DNA from: Methylobacterium sp. Leaf465
Lineage (GTDB): Bacteria > Pseudomonadota > Alphaproteobacteria > Rhizobiales > Beijerinckiaceae
DNA length: 64,000 nucleotides
Direction: 5' to 3'
NCBI RefSeq assembly: GCF_001424705.1
Contig: NZ_LMRA01000006.1
Coordinates: forward strand, 1-64,000
Under the pieces are notes generated by a model, which was not told the origin of the DNA, did not search any database, and worked only from the letters and a program-made list of their open reading frames with translations. Shown in pieces: positions 17,992-27,666 of this stretch. The stretch's first letter is position 1, and each line of letters opens with the position of its first letter. Both the position numbers and the translations under genes were made by a program.

Positions 17992-19239
17992 ATGAATCCC
18001 GCAGCACGGGCGGTCCGCCGCGAAACCAGCCTCGGCCTGACCCAGGCCGTGCATCGCAGCCGCGCCCTGTCCCGCGCCGGCCTGTCCGAACGGCTGTTCA
18101 CCCTGGCCTTCAGCGGGCTGGTCTATCCCCAGATCTGGGAGGATCCGGCGGTCGATCTGGAGGCCCTGGCGCTGGGGCCGGAGGACCACGTCGTCGCCAT
18201 CGCGTCGGGCAGCTGCAACGTCCTGTCCTACCTCACCGCCGATCCGGCGCGGATCAGCGCGGTCGATCTCAACGGCGCGCACATCGCCCTGGGGCGCCTC
18301 AAGCTCGCGGCCCTGACGCGGCTGCCGGATTCGGCAGCCTACCTGCGCTTCTTCGGGCGGGCCGACAGGGCCGACAACATCGCCGCCTACGATGCATGGA
18401 TCGCGCCCCACCTCGACGCCACCGCGCGCGCCTACTGGGAGGCCCATCGCCTCGACGGGCGCCGGCGCATCGCCGCCTTCTCGGAGAACGTCTTCGGCCA
18501 CGGCCTGCTCGGGCGCTTCATCGGGACCGGGCATCGGCTGGCCCGGCTCTACGGCTGCGACCTCTCCGCCGTCCTCAAGGCCCGCGACCGCGCCGAACAG
18601 CGCAGCCTGTTCGCGGCGCACGTGGCCCCCCTGTTCGAGAAGCGCCTCGTGCGCTGGCTGATCCGGCGCCCGGCCTCCCTCTACGGCCTCGGGATTCCCC
18701 CGGCCCAGTACCGCGCCCTCGCCCAGGACCACCCGGGCGGCATGGTCGACGTCCTGCGCCACCGCCTGGAGCGCCTCGCCTGCGACTTCGAGCTCGCCGA
18801 CAACTACTTCGCCTGGCAGGCCTTCGGCCGGGGCTACGCCCCCGGTCCCGACGCCGCCCTGCCGCTCTACCTGCAGCCGCGCCATTTCGAGACCCTGCGG
18901 GCCCGGGCCGGACGCGTGAGCTACCGCCAGCAGTCGATGACGGCGTTCCTGGCCGCCAGCCCCGACCGGAGTGCGGATGCCTACGTGCTCCTCGATGCGC
19001 AGGACTGGATGAGCGACGCCGACCTGACCGCCCTGTGGACCGAGATCACCCGCACCGCCCGGCCGGGCGCACGGGTCATCTTCCGCACGGCCGCCGACGA
19101 GCGCTGCCTGCCGGGCCGGGTGCCGGACGGGATCCTGGACGCCTGGGACTATGCCGAGGCCGAGAGCCGCGCGGGACAGGCCCGCGACCGCTCGGCCATC
19201 TACGGCGGCTTCCATCTCTACCGTAGGCGGGCGGCGTGA
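17992..19239 (+). CDS. btaA: S-adenosylmethionine:diacylglycerol 3-amino-3-carboxypropyltransferase
   Basis: A 415-residue enzyme (DUF3419/BtaA family) that moves the aminocarboxypropyl group of SAM onto diacylglycerol, the first step to the betaine lipid DGTS. Recognised from LVYPQIWEDPAVDLEAL, the SAM-binding IASGSCNVLSYL, AVDLNGAHIAL and the C-terminal ARVIFRTAADE region, plus adjacency to btaB. An in-frame ATG at 17971 would add 7 residues. 17992 is preferred because GAGAG lies before it and the promoter at 17919 leaves almost no leader for 17971. The stop overlaps btaB by 4 bp. Probably induced by phosphate limitation. Confidence 0.88.
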   Translation: MNPAARAVRRETSLGLTQAVHRSRALSRAGLSERLFTLAFSGLVYPQIWEDPAVDLEALALGPEDHVVAIASGSCNVLSYLTADPARISAVDLNGAHIALGRLKLAALTRLPDSAAYLRFFGRADRADNIAAYDAWIAPHLDATARAYWEAHRLDGRRRIAAFSENVFGHGLLGRFIGTGHRLARLYGCDLSAVLKARDRAEQRSLFAAHVAPLFEKRLVRWLIRRPASLYGLGIPPAQYRALAQDHPGGMVDVLRHRLERLACDFELADNYFAWQAFGRGYAPGPDAALPLYLQPRHFETLRARAGRVSYRQQSMTAFLAASPDRSADAYVLLDAQDWMSDADLTALWTEITRTARPGARVIFRTAADERCLPGRVPDGILDAWDYAEAESRAGQARDRSAIYGGFHLYRRRAA

Positions 19240-19877
19240 GCGACGCCGCGCGGGCGATGGACCGGATGTACCGGCGCCAGCGCCATTTGTACGACGCCAG
19301 CCGCAAGTTCTATCTCCTCGGGCGTGACCGGGCGATCGCGGACCTCGCCGTGCCGGCGGGCGGTTCGGTGCTGGAGATCGGCTGCGGCACCGGACGGAAC
19401 CTCGTGCGCATCGCCCGAAGCTACCCGGAGGCCGCCTGCCACGGACTCGACGTCTCGGCGGCAATGCTCGCCACGGCCGCCCGCAGCATCGCACGTGCCG
19501 GGCTCCAGCCCCGCATTCGCCTCGCGCGCGGGGACGCCACGGCCTTCGACCCGGAGGCCCTCTTCGGGCGGGCCCGCTTCGACCGGATCGTGATCTCCTA
19601 CGCCCTGTCGATGATCCCGCCGTGGGAGCGGGTGCTGGCCCAGGCCGCCGGACACCTCGCGCCAGGCGGCCAGCTCCACGTGGTGGATTTCGGCGATCAG
19701 GCGGGCCTGCCGCGGCCCGCCCGTAGCCTCCTCAACCGATGGCTCGCGGCTTTCGCGGTGACGCCGCGCGCAGACCTGCCGCGGGTGGTCGCGGCCGTGG
19801 CCTCCGCCCTGGACGCCGAGGCGCGGGTGCAGCAGCGCTTCCGCGGCTACTGCGTGCACGCGGTGATCACGCGCTGA
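19236..19877 (+). CDS. btaB: Diacylglyceryl-homoserine N-methyltransferase
   Basis: A 213-residue SAM-dependent methyltransferase that trimethylates the homoserine head group to finish the betaine lipid DGTS. Motif I VLEIGCGTGRNL (about 46-57), the acidic GLDVS of motif II and ISYALSMIPPW of motif IV are clear. The N-terminal YRRQRHLYDASRKFYLLGRDR matches BtaB. GTG start overlapping the btaA stop (GTGA). Confidence 0.88.
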   Translation: MSDAARAMDRMYRRQRHLYDASRKFYLLGRDRAIADLAVPAGGSVLEIGCGTGRNLVRIARSYPEAACHGLDVSAAMLATAARSIARAGLQPRIRLARGDATAFDPEALFGRARFDRIVISYALSMIPPWERVLAQAAGHLAPGGQLHVVDFGDQAGLPRPARSLLNRWLAAFAVTPRADLPRVVAAVASALDAEARVQQRFRGYCVHAVITR

Positions 19878-20013
19878 GGCGGTGCAGGACCCTCCCGGCG
19901 ACCGACGATCGCAGAGATTGATTCAGCCGTCTCCGGAACGCCCGGGCCCGACCCCGCATTGGGTTTCCGACGCGGCGGCTTCCAGGCCGCCCACCCCAAC
20001 CGGAGGTTTTCCC

Positions 20014-20109
20014 ATGCGCAAGCTCCTCGTCGCCTTCCTGCTCCCGAAGCTCGTCTCCTATCTGCGCCGGCGCTATTCCGGCCGTCCGAGCCCGCGCCAC
20101 TACTCCTGA
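20014..20109 (+). CDS. Small basic hydrophobic peptide (31 residues)
   Basis: An ATG at 20014 preceded by CGGAGG at 20001-20006, with good spacing, opens a 31-codon frame: a hydrophobic N-half (MRKLLVAFLLPKLVSYL) and a strongly basic C-half (RRRYSGRPSPRHYS). It could be a membrane-active or ribosome-associated small protein. It lies 136 bp after btaB and might share its transcript. No family recognised. The strong ribosome site is the main support. Confidence 0.45.
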   Translation: MRKLLVAFLLPKLVSYLRRRYSGRPSPRHYS

Positions 20110-20112
20110 GGT

Positions 20113-21579
20113 TCAGCGCGCCGCGCCCGCCCCGAGGCCCGGCGCGCGCAGCCGCGCCGCCCGTCGACCGTAGCCGAGGTAGATCGCCAGCCCCACGACG
20201 AGCCACACGGCGAGCCGCAACCAGGTGTCTCCGGGCAGGCCGAGCATCAGTGCGAGGCAAGACAGGATGCCGAGGATCGGCACCACCGGCATGCCCGGCA
20301 CCCGGAAGGGGCGGGGGCGTCCCGGATCCGTCCGGCGCAGCACCAGGACGGCGGTGCAGATCACCAGAAAGGCGAAAAGGGTGCCGATGCTCACCAGTTC
20401 GCCCAGGAGATCCATCGGAACCAGCCCCGCCACCAGGGCCGTCACCGCGCCGATGGTGACTTGGCTGGCGGCCGGCGTGCGAAAGCGCGGATGCACCCGT
20501 GCGAAGGCCGGCGGCAACAGACCGTCGCGCGCCATGGCGTAGAAGATCCGGGCCTGCCCGTAGAGGGCGGCGAGCGCCGCCGTGGTCAGGCCGAGGACCG
20601 CCCCGATCTTGATCGCCACCGCGAAGGCCCCGAAGCCGATCGCCTCCACCGCCTTGGCGATGGGGTCGGGCACGTCGAGGGCCCGGTAGGGGACGAGGCC
20701 GGTGAGCACCGCCGCCACCGCCACGTAGAGCACCGTGCTGATCGCCAGCGACCCCAGGAGCCCGATCGGCGCGTCGCGCTGGGGGCGACGCGTCTCGCCC
20801 GCCGCCGTCGAGATCGTCTCGAAGCCGATGAAGGCGAAGAACACCACGCCGGCCCCGCGCAGCACGCCGCTCCAGCCGAACGCGCCGAAGGGGCCGGTGT
20901 TCTCCGGCACCAGGGGAGACCACAGGCCCACATCCACATGGGCGGCACCGACGCCGACGAAGGACAGGATGATCGCGACCTTGATCGCCACCATCACGGC
21001 GTTCACCCGGGTCGATTCGCGGTTGCCACGCACGAGGAGCAGGGTCAGCAGGCCGATCACGGCCGCCGCCGGCAGGTCGAACCATGCGGCGCCCCCGCCG
21101 GGCAGGGGGGTGAAGGGAGCCGCCGACAGAAACGCAGGCAGGTGCAAGCCGGCATCGGCGAGGAGGGAGCGAGCGTAGCCCGACCAGCCCACCGCCACGG
21201 TCGCAGCGCTCATCGCGTATTCGAGAACGAGATCCCAACCGATGATCCAGGCGCAGGCCTCGCCGAGGGTTGCGTAGGCATAGGTGTAGGTGCTGCCCGG
21301 GGCCGGCACCATCGCGGCGAGCTCGGCATAGCAGAGCGCGACGAATCCGCAGGCGATGCCGCCGAGCACGAAGGACAGGGTCAGGCCGGGGCCGGCATAG
21401 TTCGCCGCCGCCGTGCCGGTGAGGACGAAGATGCCCGCCCCGATGGTAGCACCCACGCCGAGGGCGACGAGGTCGAACGCCGAGAGCGAGCGCGGCAGGC
21501 GCGAGGATTCCTTGCCCTCGGCGTCGGCCGCCAGGATGTCGGCGACGGATTTGCGCGCGGTGAGGCTGTTGCCCGTCAT
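20113..21579 (-). CDS. APC-family amino-acid permease
   Basis: A 488-residue transporter with about 12 hydrophobic helices. The first helix carries LGVGATIGAGIFVLTG, the consensus substrate-binding break of the cationic amino-acid (CAT/YfnA-like) branch. EYAMSAATVAVGWSGY and FFAFIGFETISTAAGETRRPQRDAPIG are also typical of that branch. The start at 21579 gives the family N-terminus. Substrate specificity is not determined; it stands next to a threonine aldolase, so small or branched amino acids are possible. It ends 3 bp from the small gene at 20014. Confidence 0.88.
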   Translation of the reverse strand: MTGNSLTARKSVADILAADAEGKESSRLPRSLSAFDLVALGVGATIGAGIFVLTGTAAANYAGPGLTLSFVLGGIACGFVALCYAELAAMVPAPGSTYTYAYATLGEACAWIIGWDLVLEYAMSAATVAVGWSGYARSLLADAGLHLPAFLSAAPFTPLPGGGAAWFDLPAAAVIGLLTLLLVRGNRESTRVNAVMVAIKVAIILSFVGVGAAHVDVGLWSPLVPENTGPFGAFGWSGVLRGAGVVFFAFIGFETISTAAGETRRPQRDAPIGLLGSLAISTVLYVAVAAVLTGLVPYRALDVPDPIAKAVEAIGFGAFAVAIKIGAVLGLTTAALAALYGQARIFYAMARDGLLPPAFARVHPRFRTPAASQVTIGAVTALVAGLVPMDLLGELVSIGTLFAFLVICTAVLVLRRTDPGRPRPFRVPGMPVVPILGILSCLALMLGLPGDTWLRLAVWLVVGLAIYLGYGRRAARLRAPGLGAGAAR

Positions 21580-21712
21580 CGCCAGGACCTTCGCATGACG
21601 GTGGATCGCGGGCCAGTCGGCGCAAGTCCCGGGCCAGGCAGGGGGTGCCGAGCACTCGCCCCGGATTTCACGCCACGATCTAGTTCCCGCACCAGGCGGC
21701 AACCTGCCCGTG

Positions 21713-21741
21713 TTGTCAGAGCCGGACCCCTCTGGTAAATC
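21713..21741 (+). promoter_or_regulatory. Candidate sigma-70 promoter upstream of the threonine aldolase gene
   Basis: TTGTCA (21713-21718), 17-bp spacer, TAAATC (21736-21741). It lies in the 341-bp gene-free region between the divergent permease (start 21579) and aldolase (start 21921), about 180 bp before the latter. Nothing else recognisable is in that region. Confidence 0.35.
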
Positions 21742-21920
21742 ATGGGCCGCATCAAGAGTCGGGGCGCTCCCTGACGCCAACCTGCTCTCCCGGGCAAGGT
21801 GGCACCCTCCGGCAATCGGCGGGGATGTGGCCGGACCGGCAACCAAACGGGCTTCGCCATATCTCTGTTCGGCCGGCCGCTGCACTCCCGATGCGGACCT
21901 TGGCCAGACGAGAGCGACCC

Positions 21921-22976
21921 ATGCCCCCCGAGCCCCAGCAATTCGCGAGCGACAACTACGCCGGCATCTGCCCCGAGGCCTGGGCCGCCATGGACGCGGC
22001 CAATCGCGGCTCGGTACCGGCCTACGGCGAAGACCCGTGGACGAAGCGGGCGGCCGACACCTTCAGGACCCTGTTCGAGACGGACGCCGCCGACGTCTTC
22101 TTCGCCTTCAACGGCACCGCCGCCAACGCCCTGGCCCTGGCCTCTCTCTGCCAATCCTACCACAGCGTCATCTGCTCGGCCTCGGCCCATGTCGAAACGG
22201 ACGAGTGCGGCGCGCCCGAGTTCTTCTCCAACGGCTCGAAGCTGCTCGTGGTAGCGAGCCCCGACGGCAAGCTCGACCCGGCCCTGATCCGGGGCGTCGC
22301 CACGGGGCGCTCGGACATCCATTTCCCCAAGCCCCGCGTGGTCACGATCACCCAGCCCACCGAGACGGGGCAGCTCTACAGCCTCGCCGAGATCCGGGCG
22401 ATCGCCGCCACCTGCCGGGATCTCGGCCTGCGCCTCCACATGGACGGAGCGCGCTTCGCCAATGCCTGTGCCAGCCTCGGCTGCAGCCCCGCCGACATGA
22501 CCTGGAAGGCCGGCGTCGACCTCCTTTGCTTCGGCGGCACCAAGAACGGCATGGCGGCGGGCGAGGCGATCCTGTTCTTCGACGCCGCCCTGGCGGAGGA
22601 TTTCGGCTACCGCTGCAAGCAGGCGGGGCAGCTCGCCTCGAAGATGCGCTTCCTCTCCGCTCCCTGGGTCGGGGTGCTGGAGGACGGGGCCTGGCTGCGT
22701 CACGCGACCCACGCCAATGCCTGCGCGCAGAGCCTCGCCGCCGCCGTGGCCGATGTGGCGGCCTTCGACCTGATGTTCCCGGTGGAGGCCAACGCCGTGT
22801 TCCTGCGCGCCGCGCCCGAGCACCTCGAGGCCCTGCGCGCCCGGGGCTGGCGCTTCTACACCTTCATCGGCGGCGGTGCCCGTTTCATGTTCGCCTGGGA
22901 TTCGGACCCGGCCCGGATCGAGGCCCTGGCGGCGGACATCCGCGCCGTGGGCGCCTCGGTCTCCGTGGCGGCCTGA
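21921..22976 (+). CDS. ltaE: Low-specificity L-threonine aldolase
   Basis: A 351-residue PLP enzyme of the beta-eliminating-lyase family that splits L-threonine or allo-threonine into glycine and acetaldehyde. Signature segments: [24 protein letters not shown], the cofactor-contacting [10 protein letters not shown], and the Schiff-base lysine in [10 protein letters not shown]. The ATG at 21921 gives the family N-terminus ([14 protein letters not shown]); the same frame is open further upstream but without homology. Confidence 0.9.
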   Translation: MPPEPQQFASDNYAGICPEAWAAMDAANRGSVPAYGEDPWTKRAADTFRTLFETDAADVFFAFNGTAANALALASLCQSYHSVICSASAHVETDECGAPEFFSNGSKLLVVASPDGKLDPALIRGVATGRSDIHFPKPRVVTITQPTETGQLYSLAEIRAIAATCRDLGLRLHMDGARFANACASLGCSPADMTWKAGVDLLCFGGTKNGMAAGEAILFFDAALAEDFGYRCKQAGQLASKMRFLSAPWVGVLEDGAWLRHATHANACAQSLAAAVADVAAFDLMFPVEANAVFLRAAPEHLEALRARGWRFYTFIGGGARFMFAWDSDPARIEALAADIRAVGASVSVAA

Positions 22977-23194
22977 GACGTCGATTTCTCCCTGCGACGG
23001 ACGGAGGGCTGGCGTCAGGGCCGGTTTCGTGTATGGTCCGCGCCGCTCCGACCCGTATGAACGGGGCCGGGGCACAAGCTGCTTGTGGGCCTGACCGTGC
23101 TGGACGACATCCCGGCACCGGCCTTCCGCGAGCGTGGCGCGGCCCTCCTGACGAGGCCGCCCGTTTCCGAAAACCCGGACCGAAAGGCACTGCG

Positions 23195-23464
23195 ATGTCG
23201 ATCACGGCAGAGCGCAAGACCGCGCTCATCAAGGAATACGCGACCGGCGGCAAGGACACCGGTTCTCCGGAGGTCCAGGTGGCGATCCTCACCGAGCGGA
23301 TCACCAACCTCACCGGTCACTTCAAGACCCATGGCAAGGACAACCATTCCCGCCGCGGACTCCTGAAGATGGTCTCGCAGCGCCGCTCGCTGCTCGACTA
23401 CGTCAAGCGCAAGGACGAGGCCCGCTACCGCAGCCTCATCGAGCGTCTCGGCATCCGCCGCTAA
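23195..23464 (+). CDS. rpsO: 30S ribosomal protein S15
   Basis: An 89-residue primary 16S-binding protein of the small subunit. The full family sequence is visible, from [16 protein letters not shown] through [25 protein letters not shown] and the HSRRGLL motif to IERLGIRR. Length is canonical. Followed by a strong hairpin and then pnp, the classic rpsO-pnp order. Confidence 0.98.
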   Translation: MSITAERKTALIKEYATGGKDTGSPEVQVAILTERITNLTGHFKTHGKDNHSRRGLLKMVSQRRSLLDYVKRKDEARYRSLIERLGIRR

Positions 23465-23476
23465 ACACGGCGTTCA

Positions 23477-23509
23477 CGCGGTTCCGGGCCCGGCCCGGGA
23501 CCGCGTTTT
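23477..23509 (+). terminator. Hairpin between rpsO and pnp
   Basis: A 14-bp stem (CGCGGTTCCGGGCC paired with GGCCCGGGACCGCG, one G-T pair) with almost no loop, followed by TTTT at 23506-23509. In many bacteria this spot holds an attenuator or RNase III processing site rather than a full stop, so partial read-through into pnp is likely. Confidence 0.75.
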
Positions 23510-23670
23510 GACAGTTCGGGCTGCCGGAATGGGTCCGGCCACCCGAAGACCCGGGCGACTTGAAGGCGGATGCGTCGGGGACAGGATCGCGGGGGGCGCG
23601 GCGCGCGGCGCCCCCCGCCATCTTGCCCCTGACGGCGCCGGGTTCGCCCGACCGCAGGAAGGCTAGACAT

Positions 23671-25842
23671 ATGTTCGATATCCAACGCGAAGAGCTGATG
23701 TGGGGCGACCGCAAGCTCGTCCTTGAGACGGGCAAGGTCGCCCGCCAGGCCGACGGTTCCGTCATGGCGACCTACGGCGAGACCTCGGTGCTCGCCACCG
23801 TCGTGTCCGGCAAGGAGCCCAAGGCCGGCATCGATTTCCTGCCCCTCACGGTGAACTACCAGGAGCGCGCCTACGCCGCCGGCCGAATCCCCGGCGGGTA
23901 CTTCAAGCGCGAAGGCCGTCCGTCCGAGAAGGAGACCCTGGTCTCCCGCCTGATCGACCGCCCGATCCGCCCCCTCTTCGTCGAGGGCTGGCGCAACGAC
24001 ACCCAGGTGGTCGTCACCGTCCTGACCCACGACCTCGAGAACGACCCCGACATCCTCGCGATGGTCGCGGCCTCCGCCGCCCTGACCCTGTCGGGCGTGC
24101 CCTTCATGGGCCCGATCGGCGCCGCCCGCGTCGGCTACGTCAACGGCCAGTACACCCTGAACCCGCACGTGGCCGACCTCGAGGCCTCGACCCTCGACCT
24201 CGTCGTCGCCGGCACCCAGGACGCCGTCCTGATGGTCGAGTCCGAGGCCAAGGAACTCGGCGAGGAGGTCATGCTCGGCGCCGTGATGTTCGGCCACAAG
24301 CACTTCCAGCCGGTCATCGAGGCGATCATCCGCCTCGCCGAGAAGGCCGCCAAGGAGCCCCGCAACTTCCAGGCGCCGGAGAACGGCGACGTGGAGCAGG
24401 CCGTCCTCGACGTGTGCGAGGCCGACCTGCGCGCCGCATACAAGAACACCGTCAAGCAGGAGCGCTACGCCGCCGTCGACGCCGTGAAGGCGAAGGTGGT
24501 GGCCGCGCTCTGCCCCGCCGAGGGCGAGGCCCGTTTCCCGGCGGAGAAGGTCAAGGCCGCGTTCAAGGAAGCGCAGTCGAAGGTCGTGCGCTGGAACATC
24601 CTCGACACGGGGTCCCGCATCGACGGACGCGACGTGCGCACCGTGCGCCCGATCGAGTCCCAGGTCGGCGTGCTGCCCCGCGCCCACGGTTCCTCGCTCT
24701 TCACCCGCGGCGAGACCCAGGCCCTCGTGGTCGCCACCCTCGGCACCGGCGAGGACGAGCAGTTCATCGACGCGCTGGAAGGCACCTACAAGGAGACCTT
24801 CCTGCTGCACTACAACTTCCCCCCCTACTCGGTGGGCGAGACCGGCCGCATGGGCTCCCCGGGCCGTCGCGAGATCGGCCACGGCAAGCTCGCCTGGCGC
24901 GCCGTACACCCCGTGCTGCCGCCGGCCCACGAGTTCCCGTACACGATCCGCGTCGTGTCCGAGATCACCGAGTCCAACGGCTCCTCCTCGATGGCCTCCG
25001 TCTGCGGCGCCTCGCTGTCGCTGATGGATGCGGGCGTGCCCCTGCGCCGTCCGGTGGCGGGCATCGCCATGGGCCTCATCCTTGAGGGTGAGCGCTACGC
25101 CGTGCTGTCCGACATCCTCGGCGACGAGGATCACCTCGGCGACATGGACTTCAAGGTGGCGGGCACGGAAGCCGGCATCACCTCGCTGCAGATGGACATC
25201 AAGATTGCGGGCATCACCGAGGAGATCATGAAGGTCGCCCTGCATCAGGCGCAGGAAGGCCGCGTCCACATCCTCGGCGAGATGGCGAAGGCCCTGACCG
25301 ATGCCCGTCCCGAGCTCGGCGAGTACGCGCCGCGCATCGAGACCATGCAGATCCCCACCGACAAGATCCGGGAAGTGATCGGCACCGGCGGCAAGGTGAT
25401 CCGCGAGATCGTCGAGAAGACCGGCGCCAAGATCAACATCGACGACACCGGCACGGTGAAGATCGCCTCCAGCGACGGCAAGGCCATCAAGGCCGCCTAC
25501 AACTGGATCCGGTCCATCGTGGCGGAGGCCGAGCCGGGCATGATCTATGACGGCACCGTCGTGAAGACGATGGAGTTCGGCGCTTTCGTGAACTTCTTCG
25601 GCGCCAAGGACGGCCTCGTCCACATCTCGGAGCTCGCCGCCCAGCGGGTCGCCAAGGTGACGGACGTCGTCAAGGAGGGCCAGAAGGTCAAGGTGAAGTT
25701 CCTCGGCCAGGACGACCGCGGCAAGATCCGCCTGTCCATGAAGGTCGTCGACCAGGAGACCGGCGAGGACCTCACCGAGAAGCTCAAGGCCGAGCGCAAC
25801 GCCGAGCAGGATCGCGCCCGCGGACCTCGCCAGGAGGCGTAG
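23671..25842 (+). CDS. pnp: Polyribonucleotide nucleotidyltransferase (PNPase)
   Basis: A 723-residue 3'-5' phosphorolytic exoribonuclease and degradosome component. Two RNase PH domains: the first from [26 protein letters not shown], the second with the active region [21 protein letters not shown]. Then a KH domain ([20 protein letters not shown], GxxG loop) and an S1 domain ([28 protein letters not shown]). The ATG at 23671 has CAGGAAGG upstream. Confidence 0.98.
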   Translation: MFDIQREELMWGDRKLVLETGKVARQADGSVMATYGETSVLATVVSGKEPKAGIDFLPLTVNYQERAYAAGRIPGGYFKREGRPSEKETLVSRLIDRPIRPLFVEGWRNDTQVVVTVLTHDLENDPDILAMVAASAALTLSGVPFMGPIGAARVGYVNGQYTLNPHVADLEASTLDLVVAGTQDAVLMVESEAKELGEEVMLGAVMFGHKHFQPVIEAIIRLAEKAAKEPRNFQAPENGDVEQAVLDVCEADLRAAYKNTVKQERYAAVDAVKAKVVAALCPAEGEARFPAEKVKAAFKEAQSKVVRWNILDTGSRIDGRDVRTVRPIESQVGVLPRAHGSSLFTRGETQALVVATLGTGEDEQFIDALEGTYKETFLLHYNFPPYSVGETGRMGSPGRREIGHGKLAWRAVHPVLPPAHEFPYTIRVVSEITESNGSSSMASVCGASLSLMDAGVPLRRPVAGIAMGLILEGERYAVLSDILGDEDHLGDMDFKVAGTEAGITSLQMDIKIAGITEEIMKVALHQAQEGRVHILGEMAKALTDARPELGEYAPRIETMQIPTDKIREVIGTGGKVIREIVEKTGAKINIDDTGTVKIASSDGKAIKAAYNWIRSIVAEAEPGMIYDGTVVKTMEFGAFVNFFGAKDGLVHISELAAQRVAKVTDVVKEGQKVKVKFLGQDDRGKIRLSMKVVDQETGEDLTEKLKAERNAEQDRARGPRQEA

Positions 25843-25890
25843 GCCATCCGATCCGGCCGGGTGCGCGAGCGCCCGGCCGCACGGTCAGAA

Positions 25891-25932
25891 CGAGAAGAGC
25901 GCGGTCCCGCCGGGGCCGCGCTCTTCTCGTTT
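25891..25932. terminator. Strong hairpin after pnp, between convergent genes
   Basis: A perfect 14-bp stem (CGAGAAGAGCGCGG / CCGCGCTCTTCTCG) with an 11-base loop and TTT on the plus side. It separates pnp from convergent phnN and probably ends both transcripts. Confidence 0.85.
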
Positions 25933-25964
25933 GGACAGCGCCTTGACCGGCGATCGGCCGAGGC

Positions 25965-26501
25965 TCAGGCCGCCCGCTCCCGCAGGTGCGCGACCAGCAC
26001 GGCGGCGGCGCTGTCCGGATCGCGATCGTTCCAGATCGTGCACTCGGCCGCGATCGGGACGACGCGGTCGAGGCGGGTGCGCAGGTCGCCGTCCTCGGGC
26101 CGGGCGCGGGCGGCGAGGCGCCGGGCCAGCACCTCGGGGGCCGCCGTGATGGCGACGACGCCGACCTGTGGCAGGGTCCGCCGCGCCTCCTCGACGATCC
26201 GGCGGGAAACGTTGCAGACCACCAGCCGTCCGGCCCGCGCCGGCTCCACGGCGTTGCCGGGAATCGCGTAGCCGAGACCGTGCGCCCGCCAGTGCAGGGC
26301 GAAGGCGCCGGCGGCGGCGCCTAGGGCGAAGGCCTCCTCCGTGAGGGCGACGTTGTCCTCGTGGGCCGAGGGTGCGCGGGTGATGAGGCGGCGCGGGAAG
26401 ACGAAACGGGGATCACCGCCCAGCGCGTCCCGCGCCAGCCGCAGCAGGGTGTCCTTGCCGGCCCCGCTCGGGCCGACCACGAGGGCGAAGCCGCCCGCCA
26501 T
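25965..26501 (-). CDS. phnN: Ribose 1,5-bisphosphate phosphokinase
   Basis: A 178-residue kinase of the guanylate-kinase fold that converts ribose 1,5-bisphosphate to PRPP, the last salvage step of the C-P lyase pathway. Walker A GPSGAGKDT (about 10-18) and the PRRLITRAPSAHEDNVALTEEAF segment identify PhnN. The ATG at 26501 overlaps the phnM stop (ATGA), fixing the start; an in-frame start 27 bp earlier is less likely. Last gene of phnGHIJKLMN. The operon ends at the hairpin at 25891. Confidence 0.93.
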   Translation of the reverse strand: MAGGFALVVGPSGAGKDTLLRLARDALGGDPRFVFPRRLITRAPSAHEDNVALTEEAFALGAAAGAFALHWRAHGLGYAIPGNAVEPARAGRLVVCNVSRRIVEEARRTLPQVGVVAITAAPEVLARRLAARARPEDGDLRTRLDRVVPIAAECTIWNDRDPDSAAAVLVAHLRERAA

Positions 26502-27643
26502 CACACCACCCGCTCGCCGGCGCGCCACACCTGGCGCACCACCGGCACGCCCCGGGCGAGGCGGACGCGGACGAGGTCGGCGCGCAGGCCCGGCGCCAGC
26601 CGGCCGCGATCGGTCAGGCCGGTGGCGCGGGCGGGGTTCGCCGTCACGGTGGCGATGGCGTCCGGCAGGGTGATCCCGGGGACGCGCTCGGGCAGCCCGA
26701 AGGCCGCCATCAGCAGGCTCGCCGGCACGTAGTCCGAGGACAGGATGCTGAGGGTGCCGGCCTCCGCCAGGGTATGGGCCGCGACGTTGCCGGAATGCGA
26801 GCCGCCCCGGATCAGGTTGGGCGCCCCCATCATCACGGTGATGCCGGCCGCGTGCGAAGCCTCCGCCGCCTCCAGGGTGGTGGGGAACTCGGCGAGGACC
26901 ACCGATTCCTCCCGCGACAGCGCGACATCGGCCAGGGTGGTGTCGTCGTGGCTGGCGAGGGGGATGCCGTGCGCGTGGGCGAGGGCCACCAGGGCGGGCC
27001 GGTTCACGGCGTTGAGGGCGCGGCCGTCGCGCATCTTGCGGGCGGTGCTGCGTTTTATCTCCTCGAGGGAGCGGCCGCCGCGCCCGGCATACACGTAGTA
27101 CTTGTCGACGTCACGGAACTGGCGCTGACCCGGCGTGTGGTCCATCAGCGACAGCAGGCCGATGGGGTAGCGCCCGACGAAGGCGCGCACGGTCTCGACC
27201 ACGTCGGGGGAGGGGATCTCGCAGCGCAGGTGCGTGCGGTGCTCGGCCCGGAACAGGCCGGCCTCCCCGGCCTCCGCCAGGGCGGCGGCGAGCAGCTCCA
27301 GCTCGGTGCCGAGGCCGCTGCCGTCCGGGTCGGTGCCGGCGCGCAGCGAGTCGAACACCGTGGTGATGCCCGACGCCGCGATCTGCGCATCGTAGGCCAG
27401 CACCGCCCCGAGGGGATGCCAGCGCACGCCGGGGCGCGGGGCGTAGTGGCTTTCCAGGTGGTCGGTGTGGAGCTCGACGAGGCCCGGGATGAGGGTGTCG
27501 CCGGCGCAGTCGAGGCCGCGCTCGGGGGCGCGACCGGTGCCGATCTCGGCGATGCGCCCGTCGACCACGGCGAGCCAGCCGTCCTCGACCCGGTCGGGCA
27601 GGACCAGGCGGGCGTTCTCGAGGATCTGGACCCGGTCCGTCAT
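26501..27643 (-). CDS. phnM: Alpha-D-ribose 1-methylphosphonate 5-triphosphate diphosphatase
   Basis: A 380-residue amidohydrolase-fold enzyme that releases pyrophosphate from ribosyl-phosphonate triphosphate, giving the C-P lyase substrate. Metal-site motif LVELHTDHLESHY, MDHTPGQRQF and the late ASHDDTT are characteristic of PhnM. The start at 27643 matches family N-termini (ILENARLVLPDRV). An ATG at 27670 that overlaps the phnL stop would add nine residues and fit the coupling seen elsewhere in the operon, so the start is uncertain. Confidence 0.94.
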   Translation of the reverse strand: MTDRVQILENARLVLPDRVEDGWLAVVDGRIAEIGTGRAPERGLDCAGDTLIPGLVELHTDHLESHYAPRPGVRWHPLGAVLAYDAQIAASGITTVFDSLRAGTDPDGSGLGTELELLAAALAEAGEAGLFRAEHRTHLRCEIPSPDVVETVRAFVGRYPIGLLSLMDHTPGQRQFRDVDKYYVYAGRGGRSLEEIKRSTARKMRDGRALNAVNRPALVALAHAHGIPLASHDDTTLADVALSREESVVLAEFPTTLEAAEASHAAGITVMMGAPNLIRGGSHSGNVAAHTLAEAGTLSILSSDYVPASLLMAAFGLPERVPGITLPDAIATVTANPARATGLTDRGRLAPGLRADLVRVRLARGVPVVRQVWRAGERVV

Positions 27644-27666
27644 GCTTGCCTGTTCCCGATCCCGAA

